NCBI GenBank assembly: GCA_041658585.1
Contig: JBAZZX010000007.1
Location: forward strand, 1 to 64,000
Direction: 5' to 3'
DNA: 64,000 nt
Source: DYFC01 sp041658585
GTDB taxonomy: Bacteria; Nitrospirota; Thermodesulfovibrionia; Thermodesulfovibrionales; SM23-35
The notes under the pieces are model-generated. The model ran no database searches. It saw only the letters and a list, made by a program, of their open reading frames with translations, and had not been told where the DNA came from. Shown in pieces: positions 7,780-15,974 of the stretch. The position numbers were made by a program, and so were the translations under genes. How positions within the stretch are numbered: position 1 is the first letter of the stretch; each line of letters starts with the position of its first letter.

Positions 7780-8211
7780 ATGGAAGTAAAACAGATATCC
7801 CTGTTTTTAGAGAATAAAAAAGGAAGATTGTGGGAAGCTATGGACGTCCTTGCAAAGGCGCAAATCAACATCCGGGCCCTCTCAATCGCAGACACATCAG
7901 ACTTTGGAATCCTGCGTTTAATTGTACCCGATCCGGAAAAGGCAAAAAAAGTTCTGACGAAAAGCAATTTTACCGTCAGAGAAAACGATGTGATCGCGGT
8001 CGGCGTATCCGACAAACCCGGAGGATTGGCCGGGATACTAAAGGTCTTGACCGACGCGGATATCAATGTCGAATATATGTATGCCTTTGTCGAGAAAAGC
8101 GGTAAAAAAGCGGTCGTGGTATTACGGATGGACAGCCTAAGCAAAGGCAAAACAGCGCTGAAAAAAGCCGGAATTAGCGTACTGTCACCTAAAGAAGTTT
8201 ATAGTCTGTAA
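7780..8211 (+). CDS. Tandem ACT-domain protein
   Basis: A protein of 143 residues with two ACT domains: ISLFLENKKGRLWEAMDVL near the start and GVSDKPGGLAGILKVLTD at about 73-90, with NVEYMYAFVEKSGKKAVVV after. Its layout matches the other ACT protein of this operon. The start follows AAGGAGAGAGCT, a good ribosome site 11 bases after paaK copy 2. It is the last gene of the iorB operon. Ligand unknown. Confidence 0.85.
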   Translation: MEVKQISLFLENKKGRLWEAMDVLAKAQINIRALSIADTSDFGILRLIVPDPEKAKKVLTKSNFTVRENDVIAVGVSDKPGGLAGILKVLTDADINVEYMYAFVEKSGKKAVVVLRMDSLSKGKTALKKAGISVLSPKEVYSL

Positions 8212-8252
8212 ACTCCCTGTTTGGAGTTTGTTTGTAAACTCAACGTCTGAAA

Positions 8253-8428
8253 ACAAACGGCAGGGCTGATACGATGAAAAGGTCTTGTAGCGACACCTTA
8301 ATGTACTTTAATGCAGCGCTACAACCTTCTTCTGAAAGACATCGCAGGTCGGATCTACATTTATGTGTTTAAAATATGGTCCTCTGTCGCATTAGAAGAC
8401 TTTTCATCGTGTCTGCTCTGCCGTTTGT
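8253..8428. repeat. Palindromic intergenic element, family 1, copy D
   Basis: The terminal arms run 8253-8286 and about 8395-8428, pairing ACAAACGGCAGGGCTGATAC with its partner through G-T wobbles on the plus strand. Inside are GCGACACCTTAATGTACTT and TGTCGCATTAGAAG, shared in reverse orientation with copies A, B and C. A further hairpin is formed by TTGTAGCG (from about 8314) and CGCTACAA. It lies between convergent genes (ACT and iorA). Confidence 0.8.
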
Positions 8429-8450
8429 GCAACATTTAGGTAAACGGTTT

Positions 8451-10013
8451 TTATTTAGAGCGGCGCCTTGTCACAAAAACACAGGGTCTGCGTGAAATAA
8501 CGACATTTACCCCTTCAGAGTCGAGCTTTTCTTTAAGTAGTGCTTCCGTTTTCTCGACATCGTAAGGGTCGATCACTTCAACGGAATTCGCGCCGCAGGC
8601 CTTGCAGAGTCCTTCGAGAGAGGTTTTTCCGCCCTCTTCTCCTTTTGCAGTTATACCGGTTAACGGCGTCGGCTGGTGCCCCGTCATTGCTATCGCTGAA
8701 TTATCCAGAATAAGAACAAGGATATTTGCCCTGTTATAAACGGCATTAATCAATGCAGGTATCCCGGAATGAATAAAGGTGGAATCCCCGATAACTGCCG
8801 CCACTCTTTTTACCCCTTGTTTGGAAATTCCTGCCGCCTTGCTGATGCCCGCTCCCATGCAGAGACATGTATCCACTATTTGATAGGGAGGATTGGCTCC
8901 CAGCGTATAGCAACCGATATCACCGGCAGTGAATGCCGGCTGGGCCGCTTTAAGCGCAACATAGAGCTTACTGTGAGGACAACCGGGACACAAGACAGGC
9001 GGCCTTGGCGTTAACGGCTTTGAAGGTTTATAAGCGCTCTGACCCGTACTCCAGCCATGGACATACCCGGATAAAACATCCGGTCCGAGCTCCCCTGTAA
9101 GGCTGATCTCTCCTGAAAGCTTACCCTTCACCCGGGAAGAATACCTCCTTGCGATCTCTTCCACAAAGGGTTCCCCTTCTTCCAGGACCCAGACTTCTTC
9201 AAGATCTTTCACAAACTCTTCGATCAATGTTTCGGCAAACGGATAATAAGAAATCTTCAAAACGTCATATTCAGGGCCGTACTCTTTTGCATAGACATAC
9301 CCGAGACCACAGGCTATGATTCCTTTTTTCCGGCCGGTCTTAAAAGACTTATTTAATCCCGATTCTTCCCCCCATCGTCTCAGGCTTTCCTGTTTTTCGT
9401 TTAAATTTCTGTGACATCTCAAGACGTTGCTTGGAACTGCAATCATGTTCGCCGGGTCTTTCTTCAGCAAAAGAGGATTCGGGTCCCGCACGGCCCCGAT
9501 CTCCACCGGAGAGTAGGTATGGGAAATCCTTGTCACCGTTCTCAGCATAACAGGGAGTCCCGTCTTTTCCGACAATTCGAAGGCCATGATCGTCATGTCC
9601 CTGGCCTCCTGTGAATCGCACGGTTCAAGGCACGGGATTTTAGCAAATTTCGCATAGAAACGGGAATCCTGTTCGTTCTGTGAAGAATACGCTCCGGGAT
9701 CATCCGCAACTGCAAGCACCAGCCCTCCTCTAATCCCAAGATACGCGGCAGTCATCAAAGGGTCTGACGCGACATTAACTCCTACATGCTTCATGGAACA
9801 AAGCGCTCTCTTTCCAGCATAGGAAGCGCCGATGGCGGTTTCAAAAGCCACTTTTTCATTAACCGCCCATTCCACATCACCGGTGAAATTATGAGAGATA
9901 TATTCCAGAATTTCAGTAGCCGGAGTTCCGGGATAACTTGTTGCCATAGAAATCCCTGCCTCTATCGCGCCCCTTCCGATTGCGTCATCACCCGTCAGCA
10001 AGGCTTTATTCAT
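8451..10013 (-). CDS. iorA: Indolepyruvate:ferredoxin oxidoreductase alpha subunit lacking ferredoxin domain
   Basis: A protein of 520 residues. The N-terminal pyrimidine-binding domain starts MNKALLTGDDAIGRGAIEAG and has SMKHVGVNVASDP. The C-terminal TPP domain has PGCPHSKLY, GDIGCYTLG and the GDSTFIHSG...LDNS metal/TPP motif. With IorB it should oxidise aryl pyruvates. The protein ends at VVISRRPCVFVTRRRSK. Typical IorA proteins continue for about 80-100 residues with two 4Fe-4S clusters; no cysteine-rich tail exists here or in the other frames downstream. I took the ATG at 10011-10013, because the longer open frame starts with non-conserved sequence. Convergent with the iorB operon. Confidence 0.9.
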   Translation of the reverse strand: MNKALLTGDDAIGRGAIEAGISMATSYPGTPATEILEYISHNFTGDVEWAVNEKVAFETAIGASYAGKRALCSMKHVGVNVASDPLMTAAYLGIRGGLVLAVADDPGAYSSQNEQDSRFYAKFAKIPCLEPCDSQEARDMTIMAFELSEKTGLPVMLRTVTRISHTYSPVEIGAVRDPNPLLLKKDPANMIAVPSNVLRCHRNLNEKQESLRRWGEESGLNKSFKTGRKKGIIACGLGYVYAKEYGPEYDVLKISYYPFAETLIEEFVKDLEEVWVLEEGEPFVEEIARRYSSRVKGKLSGEISLTGELGPDVLSGYVHGWSTGQSAYKPSKPLTPRPPVLCPGCPHSKLYVALKAAQPAFTAGDIGCYTLGANPPYQIVDTCLCMGAGISKAAGISKQGVKRVAAVIGDSTFIHSGIPALINAVYNRANILVLILDNSAIAMTGHQPTPLTGITAKGEEGGKTSLEGLCKACGANSVEVIDPYDVEKTEALLKEKLDSEGVNVVISRRPCVFVTRRRSK

Positions 10014-10130
10014 TTGATTTTGTTTCACCTGAAAACACCCCTTTAAAGATTTTTTACAAGCATATTTTATAATTAACTGCGATTTTCTTTCAATGAAAAT
10101 GATTTTACCAAATCCGGATTTTGACTCTTT

Positions 10131-10248
10131 ACTAAGGAGTTCATAAGTAAAGCCATACACCCTCACCCTTGCCCTCTCCCCTCAAGGGAGAGGGGAGGGG
10201 ATAAAGGGGAGGGTGTTTAAATGTGTCCTTACTTATGAACTCCTTGGT
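10131..10248. mobile_element. MITE-like palindromic repeat (family 2)
   Basis: The 20-bp end arms 10131-10150 and 10229-10248 match at 19 positions (ACTAAGGAGTTCATAAGTAA). Inside are CACCCTC blocks and a hairpin of CTCTCCCCTCAAGGGAGAG. The right end recurs near 18.2 kb and a fragment near 43.9 kb. No coding capacity. It lies upstream of iorA in a gap of 482 bases. Confidence 0.75.
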
Positions 10249-10260
10249 AACATAGAAAAA

Positions 10261-10398
10261 GCAGTTAACCACAGAGACACGGAGGCACAGAGTTGAAAAG
10301 TAAGAAAAAAGGCCGGTATGCATCCTTCACCTTAGCGGTGAAACAAAATTATTCGACATCACATTGTTTTCTCAGTGCCTCAGTGGTAAATAAACTGC
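10261..10398. repeat. Imperfect inverted repeat (CCACAGAGACAC type)
   Basis: The arms 10261-10292 (GCAGTTAACCACAGAGACAC and on) and 10371-10398 pair imperfectly. Motifs of the type 'ACCACAGAGACACAGAG' are common interspersed repeats in bacterial genomes. The space between them has no gene. Nothing else is evident up to the amidohydrolase start at 10496. Confidence 0.55.
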
Positions 10399-10495
10399 TG
10401 TTTTTATGTTTAAAGTTTTGCGCGCTCTACGAGTCGTAGACAATGTCATTTTTTGCTACCAATTGCCGGATTGATGATTGTAAAATATTCATTCA

Positions 10496-11290
10496 ATGAA
10501 AGGAATTATTGATTTTCATACCCATGCTTTTCCTGATGAGTTGTCGGAAAGGGTGATAAAGATGCTCGAAGACGAAGGAGGCGTCAAGGCTCGTCTTGGC
10601 GGTAATCTTTCCTCTTTGCTGGCTTCTATGGACAACTGCGGTATTGAAAAGAGCGTTATCTGTAATATAGCTACAAAACCGGCGCAATTTGATTCAATTC
10701 TGCAATGGTGCAAAAAGATCGGGTCTGAAAGAATTATCCCGTTTCCTTCTTTTCATCCGTATGATCCTGATTTTAAAGATAGAATTGATGAAATAAAACG
10801 CGAGGGCTTTAAAGGCATAAAATTTCATCCCTACTACCAAGATTTTACAATAGACGAAAAGAAGCTTTTCCCGGTTTATAAAAAAATTTCCGATGAGAAT
10901 CTTATTCTGGTAATGCATACCGGCTTTGATTTTGCCTTTCAGCGTATAAGGATAGCTGACCCGGAAAAAATACTTACAATTATTGAAAAGTTTCCTTCCC
11001 TCAAATTGGTCACAACACATCTCGGGGCATGGGAACAGTGGGGAGAGGTCGAGCAATTTTTACTCGGGAAACCGATTTATATGGAGATATCATTCTCGCT
11101 TGATTTTTTGGATGCTACCGTAAAAAAAATCATATCCAATCACCCTTCGGAATACATCCTTTTCGGCACGGATTCTCCATGGACGGACCAGCAAAATTCG
11201 GTTTCTTTATTAAAGGGCCTGCAACTCGGAGAAGAAAAAGAAGCGCGTATTTTCCGTGAGAACGCCGTCAAACTCCTGGCGTCGGTATAG
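10496..11290 (+). CDS. Amidohydrolase-2 family metal-dependent hydrolase
   Basis: A TIM-barrel hydrolase of 264 residues. It has the metal ligands HTH in IIDFHTHAFP at the start, KFHPYYQDF, VMHTGFDF, VTTHLGAW and the late FGTDSPW with the catalytic Asp. The pattern suits the amidohydrolase_2 group (decarboxylases and lactonases of aromatic or sugar acids), but the substrate cannot be read from sequence. The start overlaps no gene, and no good Shine-Dalgarno box is seen. It stands alone between repeat-rich spacers. The spacer 11291-11493 has a GAAAACGTTT / AAACGTTTTC inverted pair and no gene. Confidence 0.8.
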   Translation: MKGIIDFHTHAFPDELSERVIKMLEDEGGVKARLGGNLSSLLASMDNCGIEKSVICNIATKPAQFDSILQWCKKIGSERIIPFPSFHPYDPDFKDRIDEIKREGFKGIKFHPYYQDFTIDEKKLFPVYKKISDENLILVMHTGFDFAFQRIRIADPEKILTIIEKFPSLKLVTTHLGAWEQWGEVEQFLLGKPIYMEISFSLDFLDATVKKIISNHPSEYILFGTDSPWTDQQNSVSLLKGLQLGEEKEARIFRENAVKLLASV

Positions 11291-11493
11291 AATTATCATT
11301 TTTCGTCGTGTATCGAAGCTTTTTATTTGTAGTTAATGAAAACGTTTCTGTCTTATAGGAGACTTAAAACAAAACAATTTTCTCAGTTACTCCATCAAAT
11401 GTGCATAGCAGCGGAATCTTTGAGTGTGTTTGCAACACCTACGAGCAAACGTTTTCGACTATATGAAAGAACTGAGGATTACCAGTATAAATA

Positions 11494-12774
11494 CTACTTA
11501 TCTTGAATATCATCAGATTCGTTTGTTTCTTCATCCCGTACGTCATTTGTCAAATGCTCGTACAAACTCTTGCTTCTCAAGATATCAGCTAATGTAGCCT
11601 GTACAGATTGGCTGTATAAATTCTTGTTTTTCATGACATCGTCAAGCGCAGCTCGCACAGATTGGCTGTACAAACTCTTTGTGTCTCTTAAGATATCAGA
11701 TAACGAAGCCTGTACAGATTGGCCGTATAAATTCTTGTTTTTCATGACATCGTCAAGCGCAGCTCGCACAGATTGGCTGTACAAACTCTTTGTGTCTCTT
11801 AAGATATTAGATAAGGACTGTGATGTTATCATTTGATTCTTACTCTCCTCAAAATCTCGAACCTCATTAATGGATTTTTCTTTAACAGGAACTTTCAGGA
11901 AGTTCTTCCCGTGTTGAAGAAAACGTTCAGAATTATACATATAAAAAAGTTTAACACCGGCCTTCGTTGATATTTCATCAATAAGTTCAGGTCGAGGACC
12001 AATGGTTTTCTTCCCCTTTGATTCAACTATGAGCCACCAATCTTCTTTGTTGTCATCAGTAACAAAAATGACATATTGATGTTCCTTTTCACGAATTTCC
12101 TCAATAATCTGATGCCAAAGAATTAGATCGCCATATTCTCTTCTGAAAACTAATCCTTTGTTGAAATATGCTTTTTTCTTTTCACCATTTCCTTTTTCTT
12201 TGTCCATATAGCCAGGTGGCTGGTATAATTCATATCTAATTTTTCCTTCTTTATATATATCTTCTAATTTTTGCTGAGAATCAGGTGGTAATCCTATTTT
12301 CCCATTTATTAAGGAATCAATTTCATCTCTTATTTTGTCATTATCCCCTACCCCTGGTTGTTCATTTTCTTTCTTTTTTAAATCCTTTAATAATGCTTTA
12401 AATAGACCATCAAATGTTTTATTAAAATTTTCAGGATTTATTGAGGAGTGTCTATTTGTTAGGTGCAATTTTTCTAAACTCTTTCGTAATTCGTCTTTAG
12501 CTTTTATTAATATAGTCTCCACATCAGAGAACTTATTTACTTGCTCTGCAATGACACTTAAACGATTTTCCTGATATTCCAATGCCACTTGGTAGGGAAT
12601 CCAAAGACGATCAGAAATCTTTTTTAACAACTTTATGAAGTCTGCACGAACATCTTCCGAATAACGATATAGATTTGTAAATATATTGGTATCAAGTATA
12701 AAAACACATTTCCCCCACAATTTATCAAAGTCAGTATCACTAAGCTGATAATAGTTACCGAAATATTTTTTCAT
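11494..12774 (-). CDS. PIN_8-like nuclease-domain protein with C-terminal repeats
   Basis: A protein of 426 residues. The N-terminal PIN domain (about 20-290) has VFILDTNIFTNLYRYS with the first catalytic Asp, IPYQVALEYQENR with a Glu, and later VIFVTDDNKEDWW with the acidic pair. This matches large PIN_8 proteins, often found in accessory or defence loci. Residues about 320-420 are a repeat array (SLYSQSVRAALDDVM alternating with NLYSQSVQATLADIL). I prefer the ATG before KKYFGNYYQ, 9 bases after GGAAGG, although an ATG 11 codons upstream is possible. The target is unknown. No partner gene is adjacent, and lower GC than its neighbours hints at transfer. Confidence 0.75.
   Translation of the reverse strand: MKKYFGNYYQLSDTDFDKLWGKCVFILDTNIFTNLYRYSEDVRADFIKLLKKISDRLWIPYQVALEYQENRLSVIAEQVNKFSDVETILIKAKDELRKSLEKLHLTNRHSSINPENFNKTFDGLFKALLKDLKKKENEQPGVGDNDKIRDEIDSLINGKIGLPPDSQQKLEDIYKEGKIRYELYQPPGYMDKEKGNGEKKKAYFNKGLVFRREYGDLILWHQIIEEIREKEHQYVIFVTDDNKEDWWLIVESKGKKTIGPRPELIDEISTKAGVKLFYMYNSERFLQHGKNFLKVPVKEKSINEVRDFEESKNQMITSQSLSNILRDTKSLYSQSVRAALDDVMKNKNLYGQSVQASLSDILRDTKSLYSQSVRAALDDVMKNKNLYSQSVQATLADILRSKSLYEHLTNDVRDEETNESDDIQDK
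11577..11810. repeat. 111-bp coding tandem repeat
   Basis: Two nearly identical 111-base units lie inside the PIN-protein gene. TTCTTGTTTTTCATGACATC begins at 11621 and again at 11732, and a third unit is partial. Each unit encodes 37 residues made of two related halves of 19 and 18, so the array may expand or contract in frame. Confidence 0.9.
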
Positions 12775-12969
12775 CTTTTTTGCCTTCCAAATAAACTTTA
12801 TTCCCATTTCTAATCTACACCATTTTGACCATTTTGTGAAGCGACAAGTACAGGAAGGAGCAAACCGAGGCCGGAAATCTCTCGCTGCGCGGACTTCTAT
12901 GTGAATTCAATGAGACTATTGATGGAAAAACGTGAAAAAACATACCTAAACAAGGAAGTGGCTAAAATA

Positions 12970-12999
12970 TGTACAATATATGGACAAATGCTGTATAAT
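12970..12999 (+). promoter_or_regulatory. Putative promoter of the CopG-type gene
   Basis: TGTACA at 12970-12975 and TATAAT at 12994-12999 are 18 bases apart. The predicted start point falls at or next to the ATG at 13005, implying a leaderless mRNA. Confidence 0.45.
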
Positions 13000-13004
13000 A
13001 TTAT

Positions 13005-13274
13005 ATGAAAAAGAAAAGACTGGCTGAAAGCGCGGAGGAGTTTGATCGCAGGTTCGACGCCGGAGAGGACATACATGACCTAATTGATACGGCGAAGGCC
13101 GAGGTAGTCCGTTACGGCAAGAAGGTACGTATCACAATCGATATGTCGGAAGCGCTCGTCAGCGAAATAGACGAGATAAGAAGAAAGATAGGCGTTGACC
13201 GGGGAGCATTGATTAAGGTATGGCTGCATGAGAGGGTAAAACAGGAAAAGGCCGCTACGGGAAGTGCCCGATAA
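13005..13274 (+). CDS. CopG/BrnA-type antitoxin, orphan
   Basis: A protein of 89 residues. An N-terminal charged segment (AEEFDRRFDAGEDIHDLID) is followed by a ribbon-helix-helix: KKVRITIDMSEALVSEIDEI and VDRGALIKVWLHERV. This is the common antitoxin of BrnT- or RelE-like toxins, where it binds the toxin and the operator. No toxin gene precedes or follows it. The ATG has no Shine-Dalgarno box and lies 5 bases after a TATAAT box (12994-12999) preceded by TGTACA (12970-12975) at 18 bases. That would give a leaderless transcript. Confidence 0.8.
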   Translation: MKKKRLAESAEEFDRRFDAGEDIHDLIDTAKAEVVRYGKKVRITIDMSEALVSEIDEIRRKIGVDRGALIKVWLHERVKQEKAATGSAR

Positions 13275-13365
13275 TATAATTGTCTTGAACACTAATTGTG
13301 TTTACAGTCCTTGTAAGCGCAACGCTTGACTTGCTATCATTATCAGCTTATACGAAAGGAAAAGA

Positions 13366-13788
13366 ATGAATGTTTTGGACCTGCCTTTTAATAAGATCCT
13401 ATTGATTAAAAAGTCGGATGAACCCGACACGATTCTTATGCTTGAAGACGGTGCAAAATATCAGAATCATTTAGGCACCATTCATGCATCTGCTCAATAT
13501 GCACTGGCTGAAGCCTCAAGCGGGGAGATCCTGGAAAGAAACTTTGGCGACTGGAACGGAGCTTATTTCCCCGTAGTGAGGAGGGTTGAAGTCAAATATA
13601 AAAACCCGGCAAAGGGAAGACTATTTTCAGAAGGCTTTATTGACGCAGACAGAGCCATTAAGGCAAAGAAAGAACTCTCGGAAAAGGGACGAACCCTTGT
13701 GGACGTCATAGTAAAGATCGTGGACGAAGGGAAGAACATCACCTTTGAAAGCACATTCACATGGTTTATTGCAAAAGCCAAAAAGTAA
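13366..13788 (+). CDS. Hot-dog fold thioesterase-like protein (YiiD_C/DUF4442-like)
   Basis: A protein of 140 residues. The segment YQNHLGTIHASAQYALAEASSGE at about 40-62 matches the active-site helix of hot-dog thioesterases of the PaaI/DUF4442 kind (N-H-x-G-x-x-H-A then a Glu). The end, ITFESTFTWFIAKAKK, fits the last strand. It would hydrolyse an acyl-CoA or acyl-ACP; the substrate is unknown. It starts after GAAAGGAAAAGA. It stands alone, and the following 176 bases to endoQ hold no gene. Confidence 0.65.
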   Translation: MNVLDLPFNKILLIKKSDEPDTILMLEDGAKYQNHLGTIHASAQYALAEASSGEILERNFGDWNGAYFPVVRRVEVKYKNPAKGRLFSEGFIDADRAIKAKKELSEKGRTLVDVIVKIVDEGKNITFESTFTWFIAKAKK

Positions 13789-13964
13789 AAAAACAAGGGG
13801 TAGATAGTAAGAAGTTGAGATCTGCGTTGACAGATGTTGTAAAGGCAACTCTTGACTATTGCATATAATTTCGTTTCAAACTTCAAATGTATGAATATTC
13901 AGGCAATTGATTACATTTTATGTGCAAGTTCGCAGCAGGTTTAAAGGAGTTTTAGTCTTGTAGC

Positions 13965-15254
13965 TTAAAAAAGCCCTGCTTGCCCTTTTATCTCTTTCCT
14001 TTCCAATTGCTCGAAAATCTTTACTTTGCCGAATTCACCGTCATAGCCGGGTACGATATGAACTTGTCCTGAACGCATCCTTGCTATTGCTTCCCTTAAA
14101 AGGGGAGAGCCTGCTCTTTCTATGTCATCAAGCGGTATGTCCATAAGTATTGTAAACTCGTTTCCAAGGGTCTCGATGAGATTGAAATACTGTTTATTTA
14201 CTGCCTTGCTGTTTACACCAACCTTAATTACCTGAGCTATTATTTCCTGGAGTGGAATGATTGAATAAAAAGGCGGCGCATCTTTCGGCCTGAATCCGTG
14301 TTCCCTGACTGCCAGTTTTTCAACCCTGTGCATGACGCCGATGGTGACCTTTTTTCCACAGACGGGACAGAGATAATTATTGCGAATTGTCTCCTCCGGA
14401 GAAAGGTTGACCCCGCAATTCCTGTGACCGTCATAGTGATACTTTCCCTCTTCAGGAAAAAATTCAATCGTTCCGGCAAACCCTTTTTTCGTTTTTATTG
14501 CGTTTGTAATAAATTCATAGGAGACGTCCCTGGCAAGATCAGACGTCTCAAAAATATTTGCTTCCCTTCCGAGTTTTGCAGGCGAATGGGCGTCTGAATT
14601 CGAGATGAGCGTAACAGAGTCAAGTGCGGGAATCCTCCAGTTCATCAGAGGGTCGGAGGACAATCCGGTTTCGATTGCGTGGATATGGGGCGTCAGTTCC
14701 TCAAAACATTCCTCAAGCGAGTCAAAACCTGAGGCCGCTCCAAAGACGGAGAAATGAGGAGTCCATGCGTGCGCCGGAACAAGCATGGCTTTATCGGAGC
14801 TATCAAGGACAATCTTCAATAGTTCTTTCGCGTCAAGCCCAAGAATAGGTCTGCCATCTGAAGAGAGATTTCCTATCCTTGAAAGAGCCGCATTGATTTT
14901 TGAAACAGTGTGAAAATCGGGCGCAAAGATAAGGCTGTGGATCTTTCTCACCTTGCCTTTCTTTGAGTAAATGCAGCTAATTTCCGAGGTAAGCATAAAG
15001 AATACATCGGCACTGCAGGATGCAGGAACCAGGTTATTCTCCACATAATTATTATTTAATTTAAATAAGTTACTATCTACTTGTTCAAGTTTTTGTTTAT
15101 ATTCATCAAACCACTCCGGATGCGTAAAATCTCCCGCTCCGATGACGGTAATGCCTTTTAACTGGGCCCATCTATGGAGGCTTTCCAAAGACATCTCTTT
15201 GCTTGTAGCACGGGAATATTTAGAGTGAATATGAAGGTCGGCTATAAAGCGCAT
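13965..15254 (-). CDS. endoQ: Endonuclease Q (PHP-domain DNA repair nuclease)
   Basis: A protein of 429 residues. The N-terminal PHP domain starts MRFIADLHIHSKYSRATSKE with the HxH metal ligands, then GAGDFTHPEW, and ISNSDAHSP later. A middle zinc finger is CGVNLSP...YLCPVCGKK. Characterised EndoQ cleaves 5' of uracil, hypoxanthine, xanthine and abasic sites. The start ATG (15252-15254) comes one base after the dedA stop; the longer open frame encodes dedA sequence out of frame. Translational coupling with dedA is likely. Length matches the archaeal and bacterial family. Confidence 0.85.
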   Translation of the reverse strand: MRFIADLHIHSKYSRATSKEMSLESLHRWAQLKGITVIGAGDFTHPEWFDEYKQKLEQVDSNLFKLNNNYVENNLVPASCSADVFFMLTSEISCIYSKKGKVRKIHSLIFAPDFHTVSKINAALSRIGNLSSDGRPILGLDAKELLKIVLDSSDKAMLVPAHAWTPHFSVFGAASGFDSLEECFEELTPHIHAIETGLSSDPLMNWRIPALDSVTLISNSDAHSPAKLGREANIFETSDLARDVSYEFITNAIKTKKGFAGTIEFFPEEGKYHYDGHRNCGVNLSPEETIRNNYLCPVCGKKVTIGVMHRVEKLAVREHGFRPKDAPPFYSIIPLQEIIAQVIKVGVNSKAVNKQYFNLIETLGNEFTILMDIPLDDIERAGSPLLREAIARMRSGQVHIVPGYDGEFGKVKIFEQLERKEIKGQAGLF

Positions 15255-15255
15255 A

Positions 15256-15861
15256 TCAGGCGGGATTCTGTTTTCTCTTATGCCATAGGATATACACAAC
15301 AATAAGTAATACACAGGCAATAACAATATAAACCGTCCACTGTCTGCTCACTTCCATTATCTTTTCCTGATTATTTCCAACGAAATATCCGATATACGCA
15401 AGTATCCATACCCAGACGGCAGCGCCGAAGGCGGTATAGAAACAGAACTTGCCGAGATGCATCCTCCAGAGTCCGGCAGGGAAGGAAATATAGTGCCTTA
15501 CACCAAGGATCAGCCTTCCTATGAATGTGCTGATAGTCCCGTGTTTTAGAAAAAATTTCTCGCCCTTTTCAAAATGTCTCTGTGAAACACCGAAATATTT
15601 GCCGTACTTTAAGATGAAGGGCCTTCCCAGAAATACGGCTATGGAATAGTTGAAAAGAGCGCCGAGAACACTGCCCGCAGTTCCCGATAAAACTACTCCC
15701 GTCCAGCTCATCTGACTTTGAGCTATAAGATATCCTGCAGGCGGAATAACAAGTTCTGATGGGAGAGGGATAAATGTACTCTCAACAAACATTAGAATGA
15801 AAATACCGGGATAACCCATTGTCCCTATTGTGTCAATCAACCATCTGAAAAATTCGTGCAT
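15256..15861 (-). CDS. DedA-family membrane protein
   Basis: A protein of 201 residues with several membrane helices. The family signature is present: FVESTFIPLPSELVIPPAGY with the conserved acidic residue, the arginine motif KYFGVSQRHFEKGEKFF, and GRLILGVRHYISFPAG. DedA proteins are inner-membrane transporters; some act as phospholipid or undecaprenyl-phosphate flippases or support membrane homeostasis. The start MHEFFRW is used because the open frame further upstream runs through the tRNA gene. It is followed directly by endoQ. Confidence 0.88.
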   Translation of the reverse strand: MHEFFRWLIDTIGTMGYPGIFILMFVESTFIPLPSELVIPPAGYLIAQSQMSWTGVVLSGTAGSVLGALFNYSIAVFLGRPFILKYGKYFGVSQRHFEKGEKFFLKHGTISTFIGRLILGVRHYISFPAGLWRMHLGKFCFYTAFGAAVWVWILAYIGYFVGNNQEKIMEVSRQWTVYIVIACVLLIVVYILWHKRKQNPA

Positions 15862-15884
15862 ATAATTTCTACCGATAAAAAAAT

Positions 15885-15961
15885 TGGTCGGGGCGAGCAG
15901 ATTTGAACTGCCGACCACTCGCACCCCAAGCGAGTGCGCTACCAGGCTGCGCTACGCCCCG
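15885..15961 (-). tRNA. tRNA-Pro (anticodon GGG)
   Basis: The cloverleaf is readable on the minus strand. The acceptor is CGGGGCG pairing with CGCCCCG, followed by A and an encoded CCA (15885-15887). The D arm is GCGCAGCCTGGTAGCGC. The anticodon stem CTCGC/GCGAG has the loop TTGGGGT, giving anticodon GGG. The T arm is GGCAGTTCAAATCTGC. It lies just upstream of dedA and 13 bases downstream of the MerR gene. Confidence 0.92.
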
Positions 15962-15974
15962 ATTCCTTGGATTA

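Noticed and set aside
11577..11810. Possible CRISPR array
   Set aside because: The repeats are 111 bases, contiguous without unique spacers, and lie in frame inside the PIN-protein gene; no cas genes are near.
14240..14848. Open frames antisense to endoQ
   Set aside because: Shadows of a well-supported gene.
15256..15924. DedA start further upstream
   Set aside because: The extra codons lie within the tRNA-Pro gene.
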